Assembly (NCBI RefSeq): GCF_947495455.1
Contig: NZ_CANLZC010000062.1
Coordinates: forward strand, 1 to 34,294
Direction of reading: 5' to 3'
From: an uncultured Shewanella sp.
GTDB taxonomy: Bacteria; Pseudomonadota; Gammaproteobacteria; Enterobacterales; Shewanellaceae
DNA: 34,294 bases
In this document: positions 17,741 through 26,172 of the stretch, piece by piece
How the letters are laid out: each line of letters opens with the position of its first letter
How positions within the stretch are numbered: the stretch's first letter is position 1
Translations under genes and position numbers: made by a program
Notes under the pieces: model-generated
The model's database searches: none
Told to the model about the DNA's origin: nothing
The model's input: the letters and a program-made list of their open reading frames with translations, nothing else

Positions 17741-17805
17741 ACAGGTGTAATAAACCAGTGCGTTGAACCAATGCGATGAACAAGTGCAATAAACAAGTGC
17801 TTAAA
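17741..17805 (+). repeat. degenerate 13-bp tandem array, five copies
   Basis: The consecutive units are ACAGGTGTAATAA, ACCAGTGCGTTGA, ACCAATGCGATGA, ACAAGTGCAATAA and ACAAGTGCTTAAA. The divergence implies an old array. It sits 150 bp before the ops-like element, so it could lie near the promoter region. Confidence 0.75.
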
Positions 17806-17956
17806 AATTATATAAAACTGTGATGCCATCTAATAGAACATTAAAAAATGAATAATTCTTCCCTCACTTTGTATTCGGGAGACAAACAGGCCATAGACAC
17901 AATAGAATTAATCATTACATATCAATAAGTAACAGCATTCTAGAAGCTAAAATCTA

Positions 17957-17969
17957 GTGCGGTAGCTAT
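17957..17969 (+). promoter_or_regulatory. ops-like element (RfaH recruitment site), cluster B
   Basis: GTGCGGTAGCTAT is identical to the element at 579-591 and contains GCGGTAGC of the ops core. It lies 278 bp upstream of wecC in a leader lacking genes. Flanking bases differ from the first copy, so the 13-nt match is not part of a larger duplication. This suggests that both capsule operons respond to the same antiterminator. Confidence 0.72.
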
Positions 17970-18046
17970 GTTCAAAAATAAAATCATCAATAAAACATCA
18001 CATTAGATAATATTTTGTCCCCACCAATAAAGTCCAAAAGTAAAAA

Positions 18047-18088
18047 TAAAAAGCTATCAGTAAAAAGCAATCAATAAAAAACAATCGC
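18047..18088 (+). repeat. 14-bp tandem repeat, three copies
   Basis: The units TAAAAAGCTATCAG, TAAAAAGCAATCAA and TAAAAAACAATCGC follow directly one after another, downstream of the ops-like element in the transcribed leader. Confidence 0.7.
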
Positions 18089-18130
18089 ACTAGCTCCATT
18101 GAATTAATACAAAGGTTCAGTTATTCAAAT

Positions 18131-18169
18131 ACAGTAAAAATGAATACAGTAAAAATGAATAGAGTAAAA
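18131..18169 (+). repeat. 15-bp tandem repeat, about 2.6 copies
   Basis: Two exact copies of ACAGTAAAAATGAAT are followed by a partial copy, AGAGTAAAA, about 80 bp before wecC. Confidence 0.8.
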
Positions 18170-18247
18170 GTTTAGAACATAAAAACTAAAAGTGAGAGAA
18201 ATTAAAAAAAAATTATTTCGAGTTAAATCATTCTTGAGGGGGAAATC

Positions 18248-19498
18248 ATGCAAAATCTTATACAAGCTGAGACCATATCAGTCATAGGCTTAGGTTATAT
18301 AGGCTTACCCACAGCAGCTGTGATTGCCAGTAATGGCATTCGTGTTAAAGGTATTGATGTTAATCAAAATGCGGTAAACATCATAAACCAAGGTCAAATT
18401 CATATTGTTGAACCTGGGCTTGAAACTGTCGTCAAACAAGCAGTAAAAGAAGGGTACTTAACCGCGCATACGAAAGCGCAAGCCGCAGACGCCTTTTTAA
18501 TTGCCGTGCCCACTCCCTTTATTGGCGATGAACACCAACCGGATTTAAGCTATATTCAAGCTGCCACTACTGCAATCGCCCCTCAACTGCAAAAAGGAAA
18601 CTTAGTGGTATTAGAATCCACTTCTCCTGTGGGAGCCACTGAACAAATGGCCCACTGGCTACAAGCTGCCAGATCCGATTTAAGCTTTCCTCATACGGTG
18701 AATTCAGGCGAAACCCCTGACATTTTTATTGCTCACTGCCCTGAACGCGTTCTGCCCGGTCAAGTACTACGGGAATTAGTCGAAAATGATCGCATCATAG
18801 GCGGCATGGATAACGCCAGTACTAAAGCGGCTATTGCCCTTTACCAGCAATTTGTTCATAAAGGCCGTTGCATCGCCACTAATGCACGCACTGCAGAAAT
18901 GGCTAAGCTCACCGAAAATGCCAGCCGAGATGCACAAATCGCCTTCGCCAATGAACTCTCTATGATTTGCGATAAACAAAATATCAATGTGTGGGAACTC
19001 ATTGAGCTGGCAAATTTGCATCCTAGAGTGAATATTTTGCAACCGAGTGCCGGTGTAGGGGGCCATTGCATCGCAGTGGATCCTTGGTTTATTGTTAATC
19101 AAAATCCAATGGAGGCCCAACTCATACATCAGGCACGAAAAACCAATGAAGCTAAGCCCCAATGGATCATCAATAAAATTGAAGCGGCCGTCGCCCATAT
19201 TCAAAAGCCCACTATCGCTTGCTTAGGCCTTTCATTCAAACCCGATATTGATGACTTACGTGAAAGCCCAGCACTCAACATCACACAAGCCTTAGCGCTT
19301 AAAGGACATAATATTCTGGCGGTTGAACCCCATATTCAAGCCTTACCGGAAAAATTCAATACCCTTGAAAACATGCAACTCACAAGCCTTGATGCCGCCA
19401 TCAAACAGGCCGATATCATTGCCATTCTTGTCAAACACAAAGCCTTTATTCGTTATGCCTTTGAGCAGAGCAATGTGCTTGATTTTGTAAATGCTTGA
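18248..19498 (+). CDS. wecC: UDP-N-acetyl-D-mannosamine dehydrogenase WecC
   Basis: It oxidises UDP-ManNAc to UDP-ManNAcA with NAD. It has 416 residues; the N-terminal Rossmann motif is GLGYIGLPTAA (14-24), CPERVLPGQV is present, the catalytic cysteine is C274 in GVGGHCIAVDPWFIV, and the C-terminal domain has FKPDIDDLRESPA. These match enterobacterial WecC far better than TviB. The start has a strong GAGGGGG site. It is the first gene of cluster B; its partner wecB lies 11 kb downstream in the same orientation. Its base composition is kps-like, contrasting with the AT-rich gene that follows. Confidence 0.95.
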   Translation: MQNLIQAETISVIGLGYIGLPTAAVIASNGIRVKGIDVNQNAVNIINQGQIHIVEPGLETVVKQAVKEGYLTAHTKAQAADAFLIAVPTPFIGDEHQPDLSYIQAATTAIAPQLQKGNLVVLESTSPVGATEQMAHWLQAARSDLSFPHTVNSGETPDIFIAHCPERVLPGQVLRELVENDRIIGGMDNASTKAAIALYQQFVHKGRCIATNARTAEMAKLTENASRDAQIAFANELSMICDKQNINVWELIELANLHPRVNILQPSAGVGGHCIAVDPWFIVNQNPMEAQLIHQARKTNEAKPQWIINKIEAAVAHIQKPTIACLGLSFKPDIDDLRESPALNITQALALKGHNILAVEPHIQALPEKFNTLENMQLTSLDAAIKQADIIAILVKHKAFIRYAFEQSNVLDFVNA

Positions 19499-19536
19499 TC
19501 ATCATTAATCAATTTATAAAGTTAGGAAAAACTGTT

Positions 19537-21150
19537 ATGGTAAATAAAGAAATAATTATCTCATCTGATAATGTTGAGAACATTAATTCTTTCATTAATG
19601 GTTGGATTACCTTTAATGGGATGTATATTTCTTCGTCAAAGGTTTTAGATATGTACTATCGAATGGGAGGAGAAATACCCAGTCATAGTGAAGGTCGATA
19701 TACTATCTGTAAAAGAAGTGGTAAATTTATTGAGTTATATTCAGATCCAATGGGGCAAGACCTATTGTTTTATTATATATCAGAATCATACTGGGTTATA
19801 TCTAACTCTTATAATCTTATTATAAAAAACCTGAAAAAAAAAAGCATAAAATTAACTTTATCAATATCTTCAAGTCAGGCATTTTTTCTACCAGGAGGCC
19901 ATGGGAACCAATTAATATCAAATTCAACGTTATGCCAAGAGGTTAATATATTAGGGATAGATAATAAACTACATATAGATTTAAAAACAAAAAAAATTAA
20001 AATTATTGATTGTAATCATCAATACAAATCAACAACTCCTCAATCAGATGAAGGAATATCAATAATAAACCAATGGCTTTCTATTTGGATATCATTCATA
20101 AAGTCAGCAGTAGAAAATAATGAGAATATAAATGTAGATATTACTGGCGGAAGAGATAGCCGCATTATCTTAGCTCTGATTATTGCGTCAAAAGTAGATT
20201 TAAATAAAATAAACTTCATATCAAATAAAAACTGCATTGATGATTTCAAAGTCGCTAAAGAATTATCAAAAGAGTTTAATTTTAAATTAAATAAAAATAT
20301 CAACAAAGTTAAATATTATAATATACCTTCTGCTGAAAAATATTCACTATGGAAAAATGGTTCAATGGGCGTGTATACACCCGTGTATTTCCCAGCAAAA
20401 AAATCTTTAAATACAGAATTTCACTTTCATGGTGGTGGAGGTGAGTTACATAGAAAAGTATATAATCGTACACCTAATGAACAATGTGTATATTGGAGAA
20501 AATGTAACAAAAATATAAAATTCACTGATCAATTTGAATTAATTGAAAGTGAATTTAAAAAAGGAATAAAAGATACTGGAAGTCATATGAATGATAGTTA
20601 TGGGCTTGACAAACATTATTTCAATTTCCGAAATAGGCATCACTTTGGACGCACATGGTATAAAGATATAGGAAAAACCACTTTGACGCCATTAAGCTCA
20701 AGGCTATTATATAGTTTAAAAATTAATGATCTAGATTCAGAAGTAGATGATGATTTTTTAATTGCTATTATTTTAATGTATGCTTCAAAGAAATTACTAA
20801 CTATGCCTTTTGATAAAGTTGAAAAGTCAATTTCTTCAAATGCAATAAAACAAGCAAGTATGTACATAAAAAACTTACACTTAAATATCGAAAAAGTTCA
20901 ATTCTATGACGATTATGATGTAATCGAAAAAGATTGTGTACAACAATCATTCGAAGCACCAAAAGTAGTAAGGTCAATCATGGAAAAAGAGCTGCAATCA
21001 GAAATGACAAAAGAATTATATTGCTCATATTTTTCTCAAGAAAGTTATTCCGATGCACTTAATGATATTAGTAATGAAAATATTTCTATAAAAGAATCCT
21101 GTAAAAAAGCTTCATTTGTACTATCAATAAGTGAAACATTAATGGATTAA
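19537..21150 (+). CDS. asparagine-synthase-like ATP-dependent ligase
   Basis: This 537-residue protein resembles asparagine synthetase. The PP-loop is TGGRDSR (203-209) with a following Rossmann-like ATP-pyrophosphatase fold, and GRYTICKRSG through SDPMGQDLLFYY resembles the glutaminase half. The catalytic N-terminal Cys2 of glutamine-dependent enzymes is absent from either candidate start. I prefer ATG 19537 (AGGA about 11 nt upstream) over TTG 19495, which would overlap wecC by 4 nt. Related enzymes in polysaccharide loci (for example WbpS) amidate uronic acids, which would suit a locus making HexNAcA sugars. That role is inference. It is AT-rich throughout. Confidence 0.72.
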   Translation: MVNKEIIISSDNVENINSFINGWITFNGMYISSSKVLDMYYRMGGEIPSHSEGRYTICKRSGKFIELYSDPMGQDLLFYYISESYWVISNSYNLIIKNLKKKSIKLTLSISSSQAFFLPGGHGNQLISNSTLCQEVNILGIDNKLHIDLKTKKIKIIDCNHQYKSTTPQSDEGISIINQWLSIWISFIKSAVENNENINVDITGGRDSRIILALIIASKVDLNKINFISNKNCIDDFKVAKELSKEFNFKLNKNINKVKYYNIPSAEKYSLWKNGSMGVYTPVYFPAKKSLNTEFHFHGGGGELHRKVYNRTPNEQCVYWRKCNKNIKFTDQFELIESEFKKGIKDTGSHMNDSYGLDKHYFNFRNRHHFGRTWYKDIGKTTLTPLSSRLLYSLKINDLDSEVDDDFLIAIILMYASKKLLTMPFDKVEKSISSNAIKQASMYIKNLHLNIEKVQFYDDYDVIEKDCVQQSFEAPKVVRSIMEKELQSEMTKELYCSYFSQESYSDALNDISNENISIKESCKKASFVLSISETLMD

Positions 21151-21154
21151 TAAT

Positions 21155-23566
21155 ATGATTATGAAAAAGATCACAATACGAAAAAAAACCATTGGTTATA
21201 AAAAAGTAAAACGTAAAGTATTATTATGGTCCATTATTAGATTAGATGCTGAGAAATTAGGTTTAAAAAAAGTTAATAACAATTATTGGCATGCAAAAGA
21301 TCTTTACCAAGCATTAATATCAATAAATAGAGAAAAACCTAAATTAGTTGATAAATACGGAAAAAAATACCTCTTATATGGTGGAAATGCAACTGACACC
21401 ATTGATATCATAAAAAAACATGGTATAAAATTTTCAGTATCTGGTTTTTTTAAACACTTAAAAAAGTATGGAATAAATAATACATTAGATGTTTACTCTA
21501 TTGAATTACTTTCTAAAGAATATAATGGAGTTAACATTTCAAAATCAATTTATACAGAAATAGTAAAAAGAAATGTTTCACTCGCTCTTCCTTATGGTAT
21601 ATTTTCAGCAATTAAGCTTAACAATGAAAAATTAAAAAAACATGTAACTAAAAGATTGGAAAGAATATCTAATCAATTTGATGTAACTGAAATATTTGTT
21701 GATTCATTTAAATATATAGATAACAAAGAAGTAATTAATAACTTCATTGAACCTATCATTTTATATGGTGACGATAAATTCATAGAAAAAACAATCAGAA
21801 TTAATTTAGAAGAATTAAATATTGAGCTAACATCCAACCTATTAATTTCAAAAGGAGTAACAAATGAAACATATAATATTACTAGAAAAATAGCAGCAAT
21901 TTTTTGGGCAAATAATAATTTCAAACACACATATAAATTATATGCCAAACTATTACCGATAAAATATGAGACTATATTGGCCGAGCGCTATGTCATCACC
22001 GCCATTGAAACCAATAATGAGCCCGATGCTCAATTGCCTTTCATTCATGAAATAAAAACAGGTTATGATAATATTATGAAAAGCCCGCTGAGCTTTTTCA
22101 ATAAGAGCTGGGCTGAAAAATATCCAAATATGACCAAAAAAGCCATTGATTATTATGCGCTAAAAGGGGATTTAATCGCAGCGGTAACACTCTGCCATCA
22201 GCTGAATGTCGAACACCCTAAAGTCGCTCATTGGCAAGCCTGGATTGATATTGCCAACAATGGATTAACGCTTCCAAGTCCTGATAAAATTAAAAAAGCC
22301 TATAATCAAAATATCGCCTATTTATTATATAACAGCTTACCCGTCCACTCTGGCGGCTACGCTTCTCGCTCCCATGGGATCATATCAAACTTAATGTCAT
22401 TAGGTATTAACCCTTATGTTATCACCAGACTTGGTTATCCATATGATTTAAAGCAATTTAAAAACAAACAGCCACTCAATGAAGAATATTACAAAGGCAT
22501 TGTCTATCACAGATCCCTAGACGGGCCAGGTTTAAATTATGTGCCCATCAATGAATATTTAACCCATTATAAAAATGCCATTAAACAAAAGCTCATCGAA
22601 AACCAAACCAGTATTATTCATGCTGCCTCTAACCATATTAATGGTATCACAGCGGTGTTAGCCGGGCGGGAATTAGGAATCAACAGCATCTATGAAGTGA
22701 GAGGCTTATGGGAAATTACTCGTATATCCCGTGAGCCAGAGTGGGCGAACACTCTAGAGTTTGAAGCTTATCAATATTTAGAAACGCTAGCGTGTAAAGA
22801 AGCCGATACAGTGATCACTATTACTCAAGCCCTTAAAAATGAGCTCATTAAACGGGATATTCCCGCAGAGAAAATTCACGTGATCCCTAACGGGGTCGAT
22901 ACTAATACTTTCATGCCTCTTCCTCTAAATACTCACTTAAAATCAGAACTGAATATTCCTATAGACAATGTTGTCATCGGCTATGTGGGCTCCATTGTGG
23001 ATTATGAGGGACTGGATTTACTGGTTGAGTCCATTCAAATCATGATAAAGAATAATATCACAGGCTTTACTGTACTCATCATAGGCGACGGAGCGGCGTT
23101 ACTCGAATTAAAACAGCAAGTCACCGATGCTCAACTCAATGATTATTTTATCTTTACTGGCCGAGTGGCCCACAATAAGGTCCCTGATTATTACTCTATC
23201 ATAGATATTTGCCCCTTTCCGAGGCGAGGCGTACCTGTGTGTGAGCTTGTCTCTCCCCTTAAGCCCTTTGAGGCCATGGCCATGGGCAAAGTCATTATTG
23301 GCTCGTCGGTACAAGCCATTGCAGAGTTTATTTTTGAAGGAGAAAATGGCTTAGTGCATGAAAAAGATGATGCCGTCGATCTGGCTGATAAGCTCACCAT
23401 GAGTATCTGTGATAAAGCACTACGAGAAACACTCAAGGCCACTAGCCGTAAATGGGTGATTGAGAATCGAGATTGGGCGGTACTCGCGTCCAAAGTGAAT
23501 AGGATTTATTTAAATTCAAATACTCAATCACAAGTTAGTCCAGAGCCATTGATATCATGCGCCTAA
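21155..23566 (+). CDS. large glycosyltransferase: helical N-terminal region plus C-terminal GT4 domain
   Basis: The protein has 803 residues. From about 388 (YNSLPVHSGGYASR) to the end it is a GT4/GT-B glycosyltransferase with YEVRGLWEITR, IPNGVDTNTF, GYVGSIVDYEGLD (about 609) and SPLKPFEAMAMG (about 702). Residues 1-270 are Lys/Ile/Asn-rich and helical with no recognised domain. The DNA is very AT-rich up to about 21970 and then switches abruptly to kps-like composition inside the reading frame, so the gene looks recombinant. It starts at ATG 21155, 4 nt after the previous stop; ATG 21161 is possible. It overlaps the next gene by 10 nt. Confidence 0.8.
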   Translation: MIMKKITIRKKTIGYKKVKRKVLLWSIIRLDAEKLGLKKVNNNYWHAKDLYQALISINREKPKLVDKYGKKYLLYGGNATDTIDIIKKHGIKFSVSGFFKHLKKYGINNTLDVYSIELLSKEYNGVNISKSIYTEIVKRNVSLALPYGIFSAIKLNNEKLKKHVTKRLERISNQFDVTEIFVDSFKYIDNKEVINNFIEPIILYGDDKFIEKTIRINLEELNIELTSNLLISKGVTNETYNITRKIAAIFWANNNFKHTYKLYAKLLPIKYETILAERYVITAIETNNEPDAQLPFIHEIKTGYDNIMKSPLSFFNKSWAEKYPNMTKKAIDYYALKGDLIAAVTLCHQLNVEHPKVAHWQAWIDIANNGLTLPSPDKIKKAYNQNIAYLLYNSLPVHSGGYASRSHGIISNLMSLGINPYVITRLGYPYDLKQFKNKQPLNEEYYKGIVYHRSLDGPGLNYVPINEYLTHYKNAIKQKLIENQTSIIHAASNHINGITAVLAGRELGINSIYEVRGLWEITRISREPEWANTLEFEAYQYLETLACKEADTVITITQALKNELIKRDIPAEKIHVIPNGVDTNTFMPLPLNTHLKSELNIPIDNVVIGYVGSIVDYEGLDLLVESIQIMIKNNITGFTVLIIGDGAALLELKQQVTDAQLNDYFIFTGRVAHNKVPDYYSIIDICPFPRRGVPVCELVSPLKPFEAMAMGKVIIGSSVQAIAEFIFEGENGLVHEKDDAVDLADKLTMSICDKALRETLKATSRKWVIENRDWAVLASKVNRIYLNSNTQSQVSPEPLISCA

Positions 23567-25083
23567 CTCACGCTAGCAACAAAAAGCAAATTTTCTCCTT
23601 TAAAAAAAGCATACTGGCTAAATGGTATGACTTTAGCCTCATGCTTTTTATTAGGAAAAGAAAATCATTACTTAAGTATTATGGCCAATCTATGCAAAAA
23701 GGACGGCTTAGTTTGGCCTATTCGCTATTATTAAAAATCAAACATAAAACAAAACAAGATCAAAAGCGCATTAACCGATTATTCCATTGCTTGCAATGTT
23801 TGCGTACGCATGTAGACACACAGCAACATATTAAGGCTCAGCCTTTAGCTGGCCACCAGCAATATAAAAATATCTTGCTGGTCGTCCATAATAGTTTGCC
23901 CTATGACAGTGCTGGCTATGCTCATAGAACCTTACATGAAGCGAAAGCTTATCAGGCTATGGGGTATCGGGTCATCATAGCCACGCGACTGGGTTACCCA
24001 TGGGATTTGGCCAAACATCGAGGTTTACCCCAAAAACGTCGTCAATGGGTCGATGGCGTTGAGATCATCAGCCTGACGGGAACACGACAATATAAAGTGG
24101 ATAGTGATATCAAATACGCCCTACAATATGCGCAAAAGTTGGCTGATATTATTGCCCAGCGGCAAATTCATGTACTGCAAGCCTCATCTAATTATATCAA
24201 TGGCCTTGCCGCGTATTTTGCAGCGAGAAAATGCCGTATTCCCTTTATTTATGAAGCAAGGGGCATGTGGCATGTCACAGGAGGCAGTCAATCCAATCAA
24301 TTTAAAACCAGTGAGCAGTTTAAGTACGAAGAGCATATGGAGCGTTTGGTATTAAAGCATGCCAGTGCCAATATTTTTATCACAAAATATATGAAAAACC
24401 GTTATCACTATCATGCTGACATTTCCAGTGTGGTGTTAAACAACTGCGTGAATATCAAAACACTCAAACTATCTCCTTCAATGCAAGCACATCGACAAGG
24501 CTCGACCTTTAAATTGCTTTATGCCGGTAGCTTAGTATTTTATGAGGGCCTTGAAGGATTAATGAATACTGTGAGCGCATTAAAAACACACAAAGTCACA
24601 TTGGATATTCTAGGGGATGGGCCGCTTAAAGGCGATATTGAAAAGCACATTGAAAAACATATTAAGGTACTTGACACACCGCGCATACGTTATCGTGGAA
24701 AGCTCACGCAAGATGCGCTAACAAAACAGTATTCCCAATACCATGGATGCGTAGTGCCACGGATTAATTGTGACGTTACTCAAATGGTACCGCCCCTCAA
24801 ACCCCTAGAAGCACTAAGCCATGGCGTACCTGTGATAGTTTCATCTTTGCCCGCCTTGAAAGAGCAATTAAGCGGATTATCTTCTGTTCTTTATTTTCAG
24901 CCGAACAATTTGAGCTCCTTGAAGCAACAAATAATACATTTGATAACCCATCATAGTGACATTTTAAAACAAGTTAAAAATGACATCAGCCTCATAAGAA
25001 AAGAGAAAACATGGGAAATAGGCGTGACTCAAATCACTCAGCTCATACCATTAAGTGCTTCTTTAACGGCTGTCGGTGAATAA
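23557..25083 (+). CDS. GT4-family glycosyltransferase
   Basis: This 508-residue GT-B glycosyltransferase is paralogous to the C-terminal half of the preceding protein (NSLPYDSAGYAHRT, TRLGYPWDLAKH, YEARGMWHVTGG, PLKPLEALSHG). The first 85 or so residues are basic and helical. At the position corresponding to the acidic residue before PLKPFEA in the neighbour (CELVSPLKP) it has Gln (TQMVPPLKP), so donor handling may differ. It starts at ATG 23557, overlapping the upstream stop. A GTG frame overlapping its own stop leads into the 9-bp array. Sugar specificity is unknown. Confidence 0.82.
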   Translation: MRLTHASNKKQIFSFKKSILAKWYDFSLMLFIRKRKSLLKYYGQSMQKGRLSLAYSLLLKIKHKTKQDQKRINRLFHCLQCLRTHVDTQQHIKAQPLAGHQQYKNILLVVHNSLPYDSAGYAHRTLHEAKAYQAMGYRVIIATRLGYPWDLAKHRGLPQKRRQWVDGVEIISLTGTRQYKVDSDIKYALQYAQKLADIIAQRQIHVLQASSNYINGLAAYFAARKCRIPFIYEARGMWHVTGGSQSNQFKTSEQFKYEEHMERLVLKHASANIFITKYMKNRYHYHADISSVVLNNCVNIKTLKLSPSMQAHRQGSTFKLLYAGSLVFYEGLEGLMNTVSALKTHKVTLDILGDGPLKGDIEKHIEKHIKVLDTPRIRYRGKLTQDALTKQYSQYHGCVVPRINCDVTQMVPPLKPLEALSHGVPVIVSSLPALKEQLSGLSSVLYFQPNNLSSLKQQIIHLITHHSDILKQVKNDISLIRKEKTWEIGVTQITQLIPLSASLTAVGE

Positions 25084-25115
25084 TAAACAAACCCGATTTC
25101 CACTCAGGCCACCAC

Positions 25116-25327
25116 TAAACTCAATAAACTCAATAAACTCAATAAACTCAATAAACTCAATAAACCCAATAAGCCCAATAAGCCCAATAAGCCCAATAAG
25201 CCCAATAAGCCCAATAAGCCCAATAAACTCAATAAACTCAATAAACCCAATAAACTCAATAAACTCAATAAACCCAATAAGCTCAATAAGCTCAATAAAC
25301 TCAATAAACTCAATAAACTCAATAAGC
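25116..25327 (+). repeat. 9-bp tandem array (about 23 copies) before kpsM (copy 2)
   Basis: About 23 consecutive 9-bp units vary between AATAAACTC, AATAAGCCC, AATAAACCC and AATAAGCTC, arranged in blocks (six AATAAGCCC in a row). It fills the gap between the GT4 gene and kpsM. Because 9 is a multiple of three it is open in a forward frame from GTG 25076 to 25336 (repeating Asn-Ser-Ile/Ser-Pro-Ile), ending 14 nt before kpsM. Blocks of like units show recent slippage. Copy number would alter spacing or leader-peptide length but not frame. Confidence 0.95.
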
Positions 25328-25350
25328 ACCCCATAAAAAGGGATAGCCAT

Positions 25351-26172
25351 ATGCCTTATCCACTTCATTCGGTAAAAGCGGAAAACTGTCATTCCAAAAA
25401 GCGTACTAGCCTGACTATTATGTCTGATGTGATTTTTGCATTAACCATGCGAGAAATTAAAACACGCTTTGGCCATAACAGGTTAGGTTACTTTTGGGCC
25501 ATCATGGAGCCCGTTGGCCAAGTTGCCATTTTAGGGCTTATTTTTTCACTGATGGGCCGTAATAGCGTCGCCAATATTCCGGTGGCCTTATTTTTATTTA
25601 CCGCTATTTTACCTTTTAAGTTGTTTGGCAAATTACTCAATCAACTGAGCGCCGCCATTGATGCCAACAAAGGCTTATTAAGCTATCGGCAAGTCACCGC
25701 CATCGACCCTGTTATTACACGCATCCTTATTGAAGTCGCCACTTTCCTATTGGTCTATGTGTTTATCTTTAGTGTGATGGCTTGGCTAGGATTCACGGCA
25801 TGGCCAAATAATCTACTGGGATTATTAACGGCAACCGCCTTACTTGTTGTTTTCACCGTTGGCTTAGGCCTACTTTTGTGCACATGCATGAGTTTTTGGA
25901 AAGATACCAAGAAAATAGTCAATATTATCACTCGGCCTTTATTCTTTATTTCGGGGATCTTCTTTTGTGCCACTATGATCCCGCCACAATATTGGTATTT
26001 ATTTGACTGGAATCCTATTTTTCATGTTATCGAATTGAGTCGAGACAGTTTTTTCAGCGCTTATACTAGCCCTGTTGGGCAATGGTCTTATTTAAGTTTT
26101 TGCGCTCTCGTTAGCTTTAGTCTGGGCTTAGCCATTTTTCATCTATGCCGTCATAGGTTTATTGGCTCATGA
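25351..26172 (+). CDS. kpsM: capsule exporter ABC permease KpsM, copy 2
   Basis: This is the inner-membrane permease of the second capsule exporter. It has 273 residues and is highly similar to copy 1 from DVIFAL onward (REIKTRFGHNRLGYFWAI), with about six hydrophobic spans. The N-terminus before that differs and is about 10 residues longer. It starts at ATG 25351, 24 nt after the repeat array, with AAAGGG about 8 nt upstream; ATG 25420 is a shorter alternative. It overlaps kpsT by 4 nt as in copy 1. It lies in the middle of cluster B rather than at its head. Confidence 0.95.
   Translation: MPYPLHSVKAENCHSKKRTSLTIMSDVIFALTMREIKTRFGHNRLGYFWAIMEPVGQVAILGLIFSLMGRNSVANIPVALFLFTAILPFKLFGKLLNQLSAAIDANKGLLSYRQVTAIDPVITRILIEVATFLLVYVFIFSVMAWLGFTAWPNNLLGLLTATALLVVFTVGLGLLLCTCMSFWKDTKKIVNIITRPLFFISGIFFCATMIPPQYWYLFDWNPIFHVIELSRDSFFSAYTSPVGQWSYLSFCALVSFSLGLAIFHLCRHRFIGS

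Larger units (their letters stand above)
17477..18247. other. long leader of cluster B
   Basis: This 771-bp AT-rich region has no supportable gene. It contains three unrelated short tandem arrays (17741-17805, 18047-18088, 18131-18169) and an ops-like element (17957-17969). Transcription of cluster B should begin upstream of the ops element. No promoter hexamers stand out enough to call. Confidence 0.6.

Noticed and set aside
25116..25327. Repeat array considered as a CRISPR
   Set aside because: Units are 9 bp with no unique spacers; it is a simple tandem array.
25063..25392. Minus-strand frames of Leu/Ile/Gly/Glu repeats across the 9-bp array
   Set aside because: They exist only because a 9-bp unit without stops keeps any frame open; there is no ribosome-binding site or recognisable protein.
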